From a virus, in the IMG/VR virus record IMGVR_UViG_3300023184_009676, positions 33,276 through 97,275 of that record: a DNA stretch of 64,000 nt. The stretch is one strand, 5' to 3'. Made by a program: the position numbers and the translations under genes. Below the pieces are notes generated by a model that saw only the letters and a program-made list of their open reading frames with translations, ran no database searches and was not told the DNA's origin. This document shows positions 9,558-19,800 of this stretch, one piece after another (position 1 is the stretch's first letter; each line of letters begins with the position of its first letter).

Positions 9558-11434
9558 TGACACTCACTGGTATAAATTATCTTTATTTGCCACAAGTTAG
9601 CGGATTTTATTTTGACTTGTCTAATATAACTTTGTCGGATTTTAATAATCCTGTAACATTCTCTTTTATTGATAAGAGCTCGAACTCCTTTTCTTTTCAA
9701 TTTCTGAGCGGATATGTCTACGATAATTCTGGAAAAATTATTTCCTCTTGTAATTTATCGGATTATCAAGCTATAAATGGTTATATTGGTAATAATATCT
9801 TGAATTATCAGATAAATGGTATTTTTAATAAAATTCCCCTTCCTTTTAATAATTTAAATATATTGTATATATCATCTAGTTCAACTACAGTAAATTGTGA
9901 TGTTTCTATAAACTCAAATCCTATAAATTATTCTGTATCTTTCCCAAATACATATAATGTTAGTGGGCAATTAGTTGGCATCATAAATTCTGATACAAAT
10001 TTTACCGTTTATAATCCGAATTTGTTATTCTACAATAACTCTTTTCAATTATTGACTCCTCCATCGAGTGTTTTTACAATTAATTCTGGCTCTAATAGTT
10101 TTCCGCTTCAAGACGTTGATCCTGTTAGCGTGAGCTATTTAAATACATTTTCATTGGGTCTAACCTCTTCTTTTGGAGATATTGGTGGAAAATTTTCCTC
10201 TAATCGACAAGTTTATGCAACGAATTTATTAACATTGTCTGATTATGATTCAAATGTTTATTATCAAGATTCTTTATTTAATGGAAGTTGGAGTGGAAAT
10301 TCATTTTCTTATAGCGATAATCCTTTGAACTATAATCTTTCTTTTAATACTATTTATGGGGATATTTTTGGAGATAGCTTGCCATCAATTGTTTCTATTA
10401 AATATGAATCGTTGTATCCAATTGATAATTCTGGATACGCTTCTTCTTATGTGACTGGTTTTAATTTAACAAATAGCGGATTATATTCTGGCTCTGCCCC
10501 AAGTGCATCATTCACTAATTATTATTATGTTACTGGGTTAGAAAAGGCTAACGAGAGCTTTTTATTTAGCTCTGGATGCTCGAATCAAATTTTAACCACT
10601 TTTTCTGGAGGGTCGCCAAGTGGCAACGCTAGTGGGTATTTGAATCTCGTAAATGTTTACTTGAGTGGCATATATGGCTCTGGTGTTAAAAATTATAAAG
10701 CTGTCACCAATTATTCTGCTTTAAATAGCGGATCTGGTTATAAATTTTCTCCAAGTATTATCTTGGCAACAGGAGGTTCTTGCTACAGTTTACCAGATTA
10801 TTCTGGGATAGAACTTGGTCAATTTAAAAAAATTAGTGGATCTGGCTCTTTGCTTTCTCAAGCTGGGGGCCTCTATGGAGAAGTTTTAACAAGTCAAATA
10901 ACTGGTTCTGGAGGAGTAGTAACAGGATATAGAGTTACAGGATTAAACCTCACAAACATAGGATATGGATATGGGTCCAGCTATCCACCCACTGTATCCT
11001 TTATAAGGAGTACTGGGGATCCTTTGACTAGTAACGCTTCTGGAACTTTATCCTATAAATCCACTGGATTATATAATTTTACTGGATTTTGGACCACAAC
11101 CGTTGGATCTTCTACTTTGCCAATTTATTCCGCAGGGGGGAAAAATTATTATTCCGGAAATTTTCAATTGGGTCAATTTCAAAATTATATAAATTTAGGC
11201 GTGGCAGTTTCTGGATTAGATAATACTTCTCCTGTGACTGGTCTTTTGACTGTATATTTATCTGATGGCTTTACTGGAGTATCCGCCCAAAGATTAATAT
11301 TTCAATCTAGATCTTTTAATTCTTATACTGGTGCGCTTTTACCAAATCCATCTTTAATAAGTTATACTCCTCCGCCTGATTTAAGTGGGGTCTTCCAACA
11401 AAATCAACTCCAGTCTCAGACAATTTATTTTTAA
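9557..11434 (+). CDS. Ser/Gly/Tyr-rich fibre-like structural protein
   Basis: 625 residues, overlapping the previous stop by one base (TAATG), so it is translationally coupled. Composition is extreme: many S-G, Y-S-G and N-Y-S units such as SGLYSGSAPS and GSGGVVTGYRVTG. Such repeats are typical of extended beta-solenoid or fibre shafts. A pair of similar segments (TGFNLTNSGLYSGSAPSASF at about 300 and TGLNLTNIGYGYGSSYPPTVSF at about 460) shows an internal duplication: a strand, a turn and then a phrase containing (S/P)xxSF. No enzyme motif is visible. A tail fibre or head/tail decoration protein is the likely role. Confidence 0.45.
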   Translation: MTLTGINYLYLPQVSGFYFDLSNITLSDFNNPVTFSFIDKSSNSFSFQFLSGYVYDNSGKIISSCNLSDYQAINGYIGNNILNYQINGIFNKIPLPFNNLNILYISSSSTTVNCDVSINSNPINYSVSFPNTYNVSGQLVGIINSDTNFTVYNPNLLFYNNSFQLLTPPSSVFTINSGSNSFPLQDVDPVSVSYLNTFSLGLTSSFGDIGGKFSSNRQVYATNLLTLSDYDSNVYYQDSLFNGSWSGNSFSYSDNPLNYNLSFNTIYGDIFGDSLPSIVSIKYESLYPIDNSGYASSYVTGFNLTNSGLYSGSAPSASFTNYYYVTGLEKANESFLFSSGCSNQILTTFSGGSPSGNASGYLNLVNVYLSGIYGSGVKNYKAVTNYSALNSGSGYKFSPSIILATGGSCYSLPDYSGIELGQFKKISGSGSLLSQAGGLYGEVLTSQITGSGGVVTGYRVTGLNLTNIGYGYGSSYPPTVSFIRSTGDPLTSNASGTLSYKSTGLYNFTGFWTTTVGSSTLPIYSAGGKNYYSGNFQLGQFQNYINLGVAVSGLDNTSPVTGLLTVYLSDGFTGVSAQRLIFQSRSFNSYTGALLPNPSLISYTPPPDLSGVFQQNQLQSQTIYF

Positions 11435-11439
11435 AACCT

Positions 11440-12396
11440 ATGGCAGACACAAAAAGCTTGGCTTACGCAAAACAAACGAAGAAAAATGTAGATAGTCTAA
11501 ATACTAACTCTCTCATTACTGCCACTGTCATTGCCAATTACGGCGATCCAGGGCTCGATGAAGATTATTATTTTGATGTGTTGAGTAGATATGTTGTATG
11601 CGTTATAGAATCTTCCAATAGATTAATTACTTCAAACGGGTGGGCAAATGGAAAAAGTCTAATAGTCGTAAAAAGACCAGAGAGTTTATGGATAAATTAT
11701 CAAGGTGGCTTTACTAACGATGTAGCCACTCAGCAAAGAATAGATTATAATTTAAATACAAATGTCGGTCCAGCGGGTAATTACGCCACGAATGTTATAC
11801 CAAGAATCAATTATCCTTATCAAATGGGGGAAACTATTCAGGTTAGAAGACTGACCGAAACAGTATCTTCTTTAGTTCAAAATAATTATCAAAAGTTCTT
11901 TTATTCACAATGCACAAACAGTTTGACCGACACAAGATATAAAAACTATGGAATCTGGCATGAACAAGGGATGGGTACACTATCTTACTACGGCAGTACT
12001 CAACAAGCACAAATAACAGAAAAAACTTTGGCAAATATCGCGGGTTATCCAAATTATTTTAATATTCGCCTTAATAAATATCAATATGAGGCGTTTATGC
12101 TTACAAAGTATCCTGAATTGACAAAAGCCTTAACTCCATTTTTTTTAAGTAAAACGACTCCAAATCAAGCATACAAGAGTTATCAAGGAGGGTATCTTTT
12201 CTTTCAAAATGAATTTATTGCAATAAATAGAGTTCTATATGAAGATGTAAATGCTGGTCCCTTAACAAAACAAAGATTAAGCATTGATAGCTGTATACCG
12301 CTTATCGTTACCACGCCAAATTCATTTTCTGTGCCAAGCACAAGGGCAACAGCAACGATAAGTTATACGCCTACATATATAACAAAAAGTAATTAA
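11440..12396 (+). CDS. Structural protein of the tail block, unknown fold
   Basis: 318 residues, following the fibre-like gene by 5 bases. Unlike its neighbours it is less Gly-rich and more mixed, with Lys, Arg and Tyr spread through. It starts with a hydrophilic helix (ADTKSLAYAKQTKKNVDSL) and closes with SVPSTRATATISYTPTYITKSN. It is the last gene of the first rightward run and abuts the opposite-strand gene with no spare base. I do not recognise the family. Position suggests a virion protein such as a fibre base or tail-tip attachment subunit. Confidence 0.4.
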   Translation: MADTKSLAYAKQTKKNVDSLNTNSLITATVIANYGDPGLDEDYYFDVLSRYVVCVIESSNRLITSNGWANGKSLIVVKRPESLWINYQGGFTNDVATQQRIDYNLNTNVGPAGNYATNVIPRINYPYQMGETIQVRRLTETVSSLVQNNYQKFFYSQCTNSLTDTRYKNYGIWHEQGMGTLSYYGSTQQAQITEKTLANIAGYPNYFNIRLNKYQYEAFMLTKYPELTKALTPFFLSKTTPNQAYKSYQGGYLFFQNEFIAINRVLYEDVNAGPLTKQRLSIDSCIPLIVTTPNSFSVPSTRATATISYTPTYITKSN

Positions 12397-13134
12397 TTAC
12401 TTCTTTTTGGAAGCGGCTTTCTTTTTAATTCTTTCGATCAATTCAAATTGCTTGAATTTAGGAATATCAGAGACTGATTTCAATTCTTGTGCTCCATCAA
12501 ACTTTTCTTCAATGAGCTTTTCTTTTATCTTTTCAAAAGTCACGGAGTTTGCCGCCATAATCTCTTTTAAGAGAGAACTTGAAGAGTCTTGAGCTTCAGC
12601 GTCTTGCGAAGGAGTGCCGCCAATCTCTTCTTGGGAGACAATATTAATGCGAAGAAAATTTCTAACGCAGCGAACAAATGCTCTATTTTCAGCGATTGGA
12701 CCCAAATAATTCTTTGCAAAGCTAGTTGTATTATATGGACTTGCATCCCCAATGCTAGTAAATTTGATGACTCTTCCCTCTGTTTCAAAATTTGGAATCC
12801 AACTCATGGCGCAAGTAGCAATAACATAATCAGAAGCGGGAGAACTGGTTGTATATTCTACCGAATTATAACCCCTGATTTGGGCTAATTCTTTAATTCC
12901 CGCAAGGAGAATCATTAAATCTTTGTCTTCTAGTCCCTCAATGGTCTTCGGCACGGGTTTATTGTATCTTTCAAAATTAAGCTTATTGGGGACAAGATGC
13001 TTGGGGTTAATCATCTTTCTCCAGTCAATTAAATTATCCGCCCCATAGATATAATTAATTGCAGGACTACAAATCAACCCATATTCGTTTCTTGAAATGA
13101 CTTTACTTGGAATGCATGTATTTTTTTCGCTCAT
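12397..13134 (-). CDS. Possible Rad52/ERF-like single-strand annealing protein
   Basis: 245 residues. The central part reads GDASPYNTTSFAKNYLGPIAENRAFVRCVRNFLRI (split here for length: GDASPYNTTSFAKNYLG then PIAENRAFVRCVRNFLRI), residues about 130-165. A Gly-Asp-Ala-x-Pro-x-Asn phrase followed by a helix of the form AExRAxxRxxR is seen in phage single-strand annealing and Rad52-like proteins. The C-terminus is a Lys-rich helix ending KKKAASKKK, suited to DNA binding. It has its own promoter (TTGACA-N16-TAATCT) and stands between structural genes. The assignment is a motif resemblance only; a general phage DNA-metabolism protein is the safe statement. Confidence 0.4.
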   Translation of the reverse strand: MSEKNTCIPSKVISRNEYGLICSPAINYIYGADNLIDWRKMINPKHLVPNKLNFERYNKPVPKTIEGLEDKDLMILLAGIKELAQIRGYNSVEYTTSSPASDYVIATCAMSWIPNFETEGRVIKFTSIGDASPYNTTSFAKNYLGPIAENRAFVRCVRNFLRINIVSQEEIGGTPSQDAEAQDSSSSLLKEIMAANSVTFEKIKEKLIEEKFDGAQELKSVSDIPKFKQFELIERIKKKAASKKK

Positions 13135-13140
13135 ATTAAA

Positions 13141-13168
13141 AGATTAACCCGTATTTAAAAAATGTCAA
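13141..13168 (-). promoter_or_regulatory. Sigma-70-type promoter with a 6-base gap to the start codon
   Basis: On the minus strand TTGACA (13163-13168), a 16-base spacer and TAATCT (13141-13146) lie just before the ATG at 13134. The -10 ends 6 bases from the start codon, so the predicted transcript would be leaderless or nearly so. Confidence 0.55.
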
Positions 13169-14349
13169 GCTTTTGATTTAACAATTGTAAAAAAGTCTAA
13201 ATTATCCCAAAAAGAAGGTGAATCTATAACTTTTTGATATTCAAAATTATTATTGGCAATAATATTATTTTCAACAGCGGCCAAGCTATAATAAAGCTGA
13301 CCATTTGCTGCAACTGTTTTAGCAGAACGATAATAGAGGTAATCCTTGTCTTTTTTAAGCTCTTCTACTTTTTCTTTGCTTGGCTTCTCCATCGGATTGA
13401 TTGTGCCAAAAGAATAATATTTTATTTTTAATTTTTCTACTTTAGCCTGATCAAGGTCCGAGATTAAAATGAGTTTCAACCCTTCATCCCTGAGCTTCTT
13501 TAAAAAGTCTAACTGGTCTGTTTCGGTGATTTTAAAAACTAAATTTGCAATATTTTGTTTGAACTGCTTTAGCAAATTAATATTTACGGGTTTATCCATT
13601 ATTAAAAAAGACTTTTTGTATTGAGCTAGTTGGTAACCAAGGCTTTCGTCGTCGCAAATTACGTCTGCGCGAATTTCGACTATTCCTTCTGGATTAAAAA
13701 TGGCCTTTTTATAATTGGGGAGAGATTCTTGTATTGAAAAATGAGAATATTTATTACCGATAAAAACAGTTTCAAATGGAATTTTAAAATTAATATTTAA
13801 TTTTTCTAAAATAGAGTTTGCTATTTCTTCTGGATTAATTAAATTTATAGTTTTTGGATTTTCTTGCTCATTAAAAGATGGTTTTTTATTATCAGTCCTT
13901 AAAAAACTTTCAAAAACGAATTGATTATCTTTTTCTCCGAAATATGGTCCATTATTATTCGCGTAAGATACAGTGCTAATACTAACAATAGGTTTATTCT
14001 CTGAGCCAGCTATTTGGGATTCAATTCCATTGACGCCAAAAAACAACAATGACTTTTCCATTAGATAAGCCATCTGATTTATGGAAGTTTTTCCGCATAA
14101 ATTAACCACTCCGCCATAATTAATTGAGTCTGGATTGCCAAGTTGCAAAATTTTTATATTATTCTCTTCTAACTTCGGAGACAAGCAATTTATTACATCC
14201 TGCCAATAAAAATAGTCTTTTGCTGGAATTTTATTGTCTGGACGAAAAAGAATATATTTTTCGATAGGCAAAGGAAAATAGGCTTTATAAACAAAGGGTT
14301 TATCTATTTTTGCACCGCAGGATAATGCGTAAGATTCTAAAGTATGCAT
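13165..14349 (-). CDS. C-terminal half of a GT9-type glycosyltransferase plus unknown domain
   Basis: 394 residues. The first 170 residues match the second Rossmann half of heptosyltransferase-like (GT9) enzymes: KYILFRPDNK strand, a KILQLG strand, then NLCGKTSINQMAYLMEKSLLFFG leading to GIESQIAGSENKPIVSI, the usual nucleotide-sugar binding half. The missing first half is found at the C-terminus of the upstream gene, whose stop lies 2 bases before this ATG. The remaining 220 residues are an alpha/beta region of unknown role. The frame of this gene has a TAA a few bases upstream of its ATG, so a frameshift fusion is not possible. Donor and acceptor are not predictable. Confidence 0.6.
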   Translation of the reverse strand: MHTLESYALSCGAKIDKPFVYKAYFPLPIEKYILFRPDNKIPAKDYFYWQDVINCLSPKLEENNIKILQLGNPDSINYGGVVNLCGKTSINQMAYLMEKSLLFFGVNGIESQIAGSENKPIVSISTVSYANNNGPYFGEKDNQFVFESFLRTDNKKPSFNEQENPKTINLINPEEIANSILEKLNINFKIPFETVFIGNKYSHFSIQESLPNYKKAIFNPEGIVEIRADVICDDESLGYQLAQYKKSFLIMDKPVNINLLKQFKQNIANLVFKITETDQLDFLKKLRDEGLKLILISDLDQAKVEKLKIKYYSFGTINPMEKPSKEKVEELKKDKDYLYYRSAKTVAANGQLYYSLAAVENNIIANNNFEYQKVIDSPSFWDNLDFFTIVKSKA

Positions 14350-14351
14350 AT

Positions 14352-16289
14352 TTAATTATATTTTAAAGAAAAATCAATTTTATCACTTCCGTTATGCATG
14401 AATGCTGGAAGCTTTTGGGTCGTTAGATACGGCATATAAGCGACGTTAAAATAACCTTTATGAGAATTGTTACCTTCCAAAAAGACAATGTTTTCCATTG
14501 CTGGATTAAATTCTATCCATTTATCTACAAGAGAATTGCCATCAACGATTTCTTTATATTCTCTTTTTGTAGAAACATACAAAGCCCATTCGGGATACTT
14601 TTCTTTGATTGACCTAAAGAGAGAAGAGAGGAGAAATATATCTTCTGCGTTTCCAGGTTGAACAACAATTACCCTACCTTTGTCATTTGAATTTAAAAGG
14701 TCTTCAAATTTTATTCCTTGGGTATTTTTTTCTTGACCATTTTTAAATGCAACTTGACGAAAATAATCTTCTATTTGTTGGCGGTTCAGGTCTTTGTCTA
14801 TTCTGGCAATCCAATGTTTAAATCCATCATCATTCCTGTCTATTGACTTCTCATCAAGAATATTATGATACAGATGCAAAATCCATTCTGCGTTATCTTT
14901 AATTTCTGGGACTTTGTAATTAGGGCTTGGGTTATTTTTGGTTGGTTCAAAAGCAGAATCATCATTAACTTTAGGAGCGGAGTCAATAAAGTTTTCCAAA
15001 AATTTACCAATAACTTCCACAGAAAAATTATCAATGACCCATTGCCTGCCAGTTTTTCCAAGCTGTCTTTTTACTTCTGGCTTCATATTCAATACCTTAG
15101 TTAATTGCTTTGATATTGAATTCGGATAAGTGCTTGCTTTGATAAACATTGTGTCTGGCTCTCTATACTCTGCCCAATCAAGGGGCAGGGAGCCTGCTCC
15201 ATCTTCGCAAGAGTCTTCTCCACAACTATAATTGGTAACAAGCGTGACGAGTTCGGTCAATTTTGCTTCTTGAATTGGTATTTCTTGACCACCAGAAGTG
15301 AATGGGTGACAATAGACATCCATTAAATTATAAATTTCATTTAATTGAACTTCATCTACGCCAAATCCAGGTCCAGTTGTTGTTTGACTTTTTTCAGCCC
15401 TACAAAATCTACAATTTTCATCATTAGTAGAGAATGACTTTATTTCATACTTGCCGCAATTTCTACAGACATAAGTAGTCAATACATCAGAGAGTTTTAA
15501 TCCGTGCTCTTCTAGGAGCTTTTGGATATTCCATCCTTCTACCCAGGAAGTATGAAGCAATAGCTTTGTCTTCAAAGATGGATTCGCCTGTTTAAACATT
15601 TTGAATCCTTGAATCAAATTTGGGACACTCTTTCTAAGCTGATTCCTAAACACAAATCCGACGATAAATGTTTCTGGGTCAATGTTGTTTGCTTTTCTGA
15701 TGGCTAATCTTTGGGCTTCTGGTAATCTATAAAAATTATTTGTATTTAATGAACCTCTGACTGTTTTTGTATGGGTATGACCCATTTTATGTAGAGCTTT
15801 TGTGGCAAAATCTGCCCAGCTCCAATAATTTTTTGTCTTTTTGGCTGCAACGACTGCTTTATCAAGAATTGGAAGAGAATCTAATGTAGTCCATAAAGCG
15901 CAAGTAATTTTATTAAACCAAGGCTTCTCTATTGCGAAATCAATTCCCCAAATGTCTTGGATACCAATGTAAACATCTGGCTTCTCTTGTCTCACTGCGT
16001 CATCAATAGCGAAAGCTCCATATCCAGCCATTCTGCTGATTCCGTCCCAATTCTTGGGGTCATTTTGTTGTCTAATGAGCTCTATCTTATTGGGTTGAAT
16101 AGTAGCTAAGGTTTTCCAAGGGGTTCTATTTAACTCTTGAGCATTACCTTCGACTGAGCCAACCGCAAGATTAACCAGTTCATATTTATCAGTATTAAAA
16201 AGATACTCTAGAATATTTCTTGCATTTTTACCAAAACCTGTATTTGCCAATGGGAAATCAGTGTGAATAAGAACTTTCTTTTTTGCCAT
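14352..16289 (-). CDS. GT4 glycosyltransferase with zinc-ribbon insert and GT9-type N-terminal half
   Basis: 645 residues. The N-terminus (KKVLIHTDFPLANTGFGKNAR) is a GT-B Rossmann start typical of GT4 enzymes. Around residue 285 an insert with CRNCGKYEI...CRFCRAE forms a four-cysteine zinc ribbon. It is followed by a GT4 nucleotide-binding half (VDVYCHPFTSGGQEIPIQEAKLTELV, with the E-x7-E-like acidic pair). From about residue 540 a new Rossmann begins (GRVIVVQPGNAEDIFLLSSL, then LRS-like KEKYPEWALYVS), which is the first half of a GT9 enzyme and continues in the downstream gene. It transfers a sugar from a nucleotide donor to an unknown acceptor. Confidence 0.7.
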   Translation of the reverse strand: MAKKKVLIHTDFPLANTGFGKNARNILEYLFNTDKYELVNLAVGSVEGNAQELNRTPWKTLATIQPNKIELIRQQNDPKNWDGISRMAGYGAFAIDDAVRQEKPDVYIGIQDIWGIDFAIEKPWFNKITCALWTTLDSLPILDKAVVAAKKTKNYWSWADFATKALHKMGHTHTKTVRGSLNTNNFYRLPEAQRLAIRKANNIDPETFIVGFVFRNQLRKSVPNLIQGFKMFKQANPSLKTKLLLHTSWVEGWNIQKLLEEHGLKLSDVLTTYVCRNCGKYEIKSFSTNDENCRFCRAEKSQTTTGPGFGVDEVQLNEIYNLMDVYCHPFTSGGQEIPIQEAKLTELVTLVTNYSCGEDSCEDGAGSLPLDWAEYREPDTMFIKASTYPNSISKQLTKVLNMKPEVKRQLGKTGRQWVIDNFSVEVIGKFLENFIDSAPKVNDDSAFEPTKNNPSPNYKVPEIKDNAEWILHLYHNILDEKSIDRNDDGFKHWIARIDKDLNRQQIEDYFRQVAFKNGQEKNTQGIKFEDLLNSNDKGRVIVVQPGNAEDIFLLSSLFRSIKEKYPEWALYVSTKREYKEIVDGNSLVDKWIEFNPAMENIVFLEGNNSHKGYFNVAYMPYLTTQKLPAFMHNGSDKIDFSLKYN

Positions 16290-16299
16290 ATTTTAAATT

Positions 16300-16305
16300 A
16301 TTATA
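16300..16305 (-). promoter_or_regulatory. TATAAT -10-like box upstream of GT4 gene
   Basis: ATTATA on the plus strand reads TATAAT on the minus strand, 10 bases before the ATG at 16289. No clear -35. It belongs to the same late-type set as the other bare TATAAT boxes. Confidence 0.35.
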
Positions 16306-16308
16306 TAC

Positions 16309-16809
16309 TCAGAACGAGTTTTTTTCTGGAAGAGTTTCTTGTTTTTGAAAAGATTTATTTAAAGCGTGGATTAAAAATTCACGGATTAATCTTCCTTCAG
16401 CAAAAGTTAAGCCAATATAAAAACTGTTTTTTGCGCTAGAGTCTTCTTTGTCAGTAACAGCTATACTAAATGAATAACCTCTTTGAGAAGGTTTTTCTCC
16501 TTCTGCGACTTTATTCATCCATTGATTAAACTTGATTGCCTTTAGCTGCTTATCGCTATCGTGAACGGTTAAAAACTCCCTGCCTCTATCTAGGGCATCT
16601 AAAATAGCCGCAGCCTCAACTTGTCCAAGCTTAACATTAACTTGTTTAAATGGGTCATTTCTACTGGCTGAGAACGTTCCAATTTGACTATTTGGATCCC
16701 AAGTTGATTGTTTTATTAAAGTTGCAAAAATAGCATTATCTTTTGAAGATTGGGAAAAAGAGCAGGCAAACCCAGTATTGTTTTTATTCGGATGATATAT
16801 GGCCAACAT
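16309..16809 (-). CDS. Small possible nucleic-acid-binding protein
   Basis: 166 residues. Central sequence VNVKLGQVEAAAILDALDRGREFLTVHDSD leads to a basic KAIKFNQWM and then GYSFSIAVTDKEDSSAKNSFYIGLTFAEGRLIREFLIHALN. The pattern (strand, helix with acidic end, strands and a long C-terminal helix) resembles small single-stranded-DNA-binding folds of the Whirly/PC4 type, but I see no diagnostic motif, so that is only a suggestion. It is the first gene of the leftward block and faces the giant fibre gene across a shared promoter region. Confidence 0.35.
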   Translation of the reverse strand: MLAIYHPNKNNTGFACSFSQSSKDNAIFATLIKQSTWDPNSQIGTFSASRNDPFKQVNVKLGQVEAAAILDALDRGREFLTVHDSDKQLKAIKFNQWMNKVAEGEKPSQRGYSFSIAVTDKEDSSAKNSFYIGLTFAEGRLIREFLIHALNKSFQKQETLPEKNSF

Positions 16810-16819
16810 AGTGTATTTT

Positions 16820-16829
16820 ATTATATAAT
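16820..16829. promoter_or_regulatory. Overlapping divergent -10 boxes (palindrome ATTATATAAT)
   Basis: ATTATATAAT is a palindrome. Read leftward it gives TATAAT 10 bases before the ATG at 16809. Read rightward (16824-16829) it gives TATAAT ahead of a leader of 27 bases to the ATG at 16857. The two promoters share the same bases and so cannot be filled together. Confidence 0.45.
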
Positions 16830-16856
16830 AGAATGGACAAAGGTTCTAATAATTAG

Positions 16857-19800
16857 ATGAATATTACGACAAATAATTCAATTAAAAATAATATTTTTGA
16901 TGGCTCTTATCAAATTACTGTTTTGCCGATCCCTACTGGTACAGCATACTCTTTTTGGTCTAGTAAAATACTTAATCCCGCTGGGATAACTGGAAGTCTT
17001 GTATATTTATCTAATGAGCAGAGGGATTCTGGTTATCTTTTTTCTGGATATTCCTATACTGGGGACTCTTTTCCTTTTCCAAAGGGTATATTTTTAAGTG
17101 GTGCTACTTCGGAAGCTACGCCTGTTAGTGGTTATTTATATTATTCTTTAAATACTCCATTATTGGGTGTTTGTCATGGCGTGGGAAATACGGGAGAAAA
17201 CATGTGGTATAATGGTTATAATTTTTATAACGCATTTCATCCAGAGGGAACTTTTTCTCCACCATTTGGTCAAAATATTTCTGTTTATAAATCTAATTCA
17301 AATGGCACCGACGCCCTTGCTCAAAATGGTAATTGTTCAAGTTTAACAAGTCAAGAATATAATGATTTTTTTGGTATTGTTTCTAAGGCAGATATAAATG
17401 CCGAGGCTTCTGCGGATGGTATAGCTAATGGCGGAACTTCATTTATTAATTCCCCTGCTTATGCCTGTCCTGAAGAGGTTATTACGGTCTATTATTGGCA
17501 CGAATCCCAATACAATATTATTGGCGGTACGGTTGGGGCAATAACTGCAAATACTTTCTTTAATACAAATCCCATTCCTACTTCTTTGGACAATTTTGAC
17601 CGAAAAACTGCTTTAAGATATTCTGTTTCTAGTGAACAAGGTGGAACTTTACCAAATGGACAAAAAGAAACCATACAACATGTTTTATATGATGGTGGAG
17701 GAAAGCCAATCCCAGCTTATCAAACTGTTGGCGCAAATATTTTAAATACTGTTTTATGTCCATCTATTACCGCCGAAAGCTCTCTTTCCGTTGGAACACA
17801 AACAGAAAGCCAATTATTGCTTGCCGCAGATGTATTGAGTAATCCCTCTAAAGGGTTTTTTGATTATTTTAATTGGTGGAACCTTTGGCACTTTCTTTAC
17901 AAAGAAAATACCGATGGGTTTCCATTTCAAAATGATTATGGACTTTTTCAAGGAGAGGGTATCGTTATTCCAGCGGGAAAAAGCTCTAATTATGGTAGTC
18001 AACTTTTTGAGGCTCAAATTTCTAATGAAAATAATTATTGGGATAGGAGGCAGTGCCCGATGGGAATTAATTTTCTTCCGCATACATTTGGCGGGGCGAT
18101 TTATGCTTGTCCATCTTATACTTTTGAAATTCCATATTATGCTGCAACTAAAAAATTTGGATTTTATGGAGCTAGATTTCTCGATGGATGCATTAGCTTA
18201 ACTTTAGATAATACGCTCAATGGCCAGCCAAACTCCTCAGATTTACCGCCTAATTTTACTTATACTATACCACAAGAAGAAGAGCCAAGCCCAGATGTTG
18301 GCACGCTCTCAAGCAACAGTCGTTATGATAATCTTTTGGATATTGCTAATAAAGAAGAATTACATTCTGATTTTTACGCTATGAATAAGGGCTTATTCTT
18401 GTGGACAAATTCCACATTAATTAGTTCATCTAGTGATTTTATTAATTTAAGTTTAGTCCCAGGATTTCCTCAATTATATAGCAATTTATTGTCTCAGTAT
18501 TCCGCTGTTTTTCCTAATGGAAAATCTGATATATTAAAAAACGATTATTTATATATTAGCGGAGAAGAAAGTCAGTTTTATGATACTGGTATTTATTCTT
18601 TAATATTGTCTCAAAATTCTAATTATCAAAACTTTAAAAATAATTTATACGATATTTTATCAGGATCTTTACAGATTAGTTATTGGAATAATATAGAAAA
18701 AGATTATTCATACGCCGTTCTTTCTCAGAAAAATCAAGTCGATAATAGTTTTTATACTCAATTACAAGCGGGGAAACAATCAAGATTTTTCACTAGATAT
18801 TTAGAAAATTATGTAAAAGGCAATTCCGTTGATTTGTATCCAACGAATAAGATTTATTTTAGTTACGATTCTGCTAATAGTTATGTTGAAAGTTCTGGAT
18901 GGGCAAAGTCTCCAAATTCTTTTGGAACAGCTAGTAATTTTGATCCAAAAATAACTAGAAGATATTTTCTTGGGGCATATAGCAATGGTCAAGATGTTAC
19001 TGGAGTAGCTAATTTTTCTCAAAATTTTGCAGGGATTAATTTAAATAATTACTCCTTTTATCCTGGATATTTTAATGGAAATATAGGATTAGAATTGCCC
19101 CCTCCTTCTTTTTTGCCAGTTATTTCTGGAGTGTATGATTCAACAAATAACCCTAGCTTTAATAACGAATCAATTCAAGGTAATAGTTTCCCAACTGTAA
19201 CAAATGGTTGGAATTTGGTCGGATACAATGGAATAGGTAGGCTAAATTTAAACTTCTCTTGCTTTACTCCCATATTCGTTCAAAATCCTCTGCCTATAAC
19301 TCATTGTAAAATTGGTCAAGCTCCTACATTTAGGGCTTACGCAGTAGATTATCATACTATCCCCGAAGATAAGATGAACAATCGCTATCCTGAAATTAGA
19401 TATTGGATGGATAAATTAAAAATAAGTAATGGTAATAAATCAGTTAGCGCTAAAACTACAAATGCTTATCCGTTGTCTTATAAATGGTATAGAATTAAAA
19501 AAAGTGATTGCACTGGACCAGTTTCTGACCCAACAATTCAGGACGGCGACTTTAAGAAATTTCTATTAAATCCTGATTTTTCTAAAATTGTGCCTTCTAG
19601 TCAATCTGGTGATTGGTGCTGCTTGGAAGGAGATGACCAATATTGTACTTTGATTCACCCATCTGGATGCATCCCTCCTTTGCCTTCTCCAATATCAAGC
19701 TTAAAATATAAGTATGCCAATTATCCAATGCAGCAGACTTTAAAACAAAATAATTATAACATGACTTTCGTTAAGGGGGCGCAAAAAAATGAAGATGAAA

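Noticed and set aside
14340-14360. Programmed -1 frameshift at TTTAAAA joining the two GT9 halves
   Set aside because: The -1 frame runs into TAA two codons after the slip and before the next ATG, so fusion would fail.
16309-16809. Firm Whirly or PC4 protein call
   Set aside because: Only a general alpha/beta resemblance, with no diagnostic motif.
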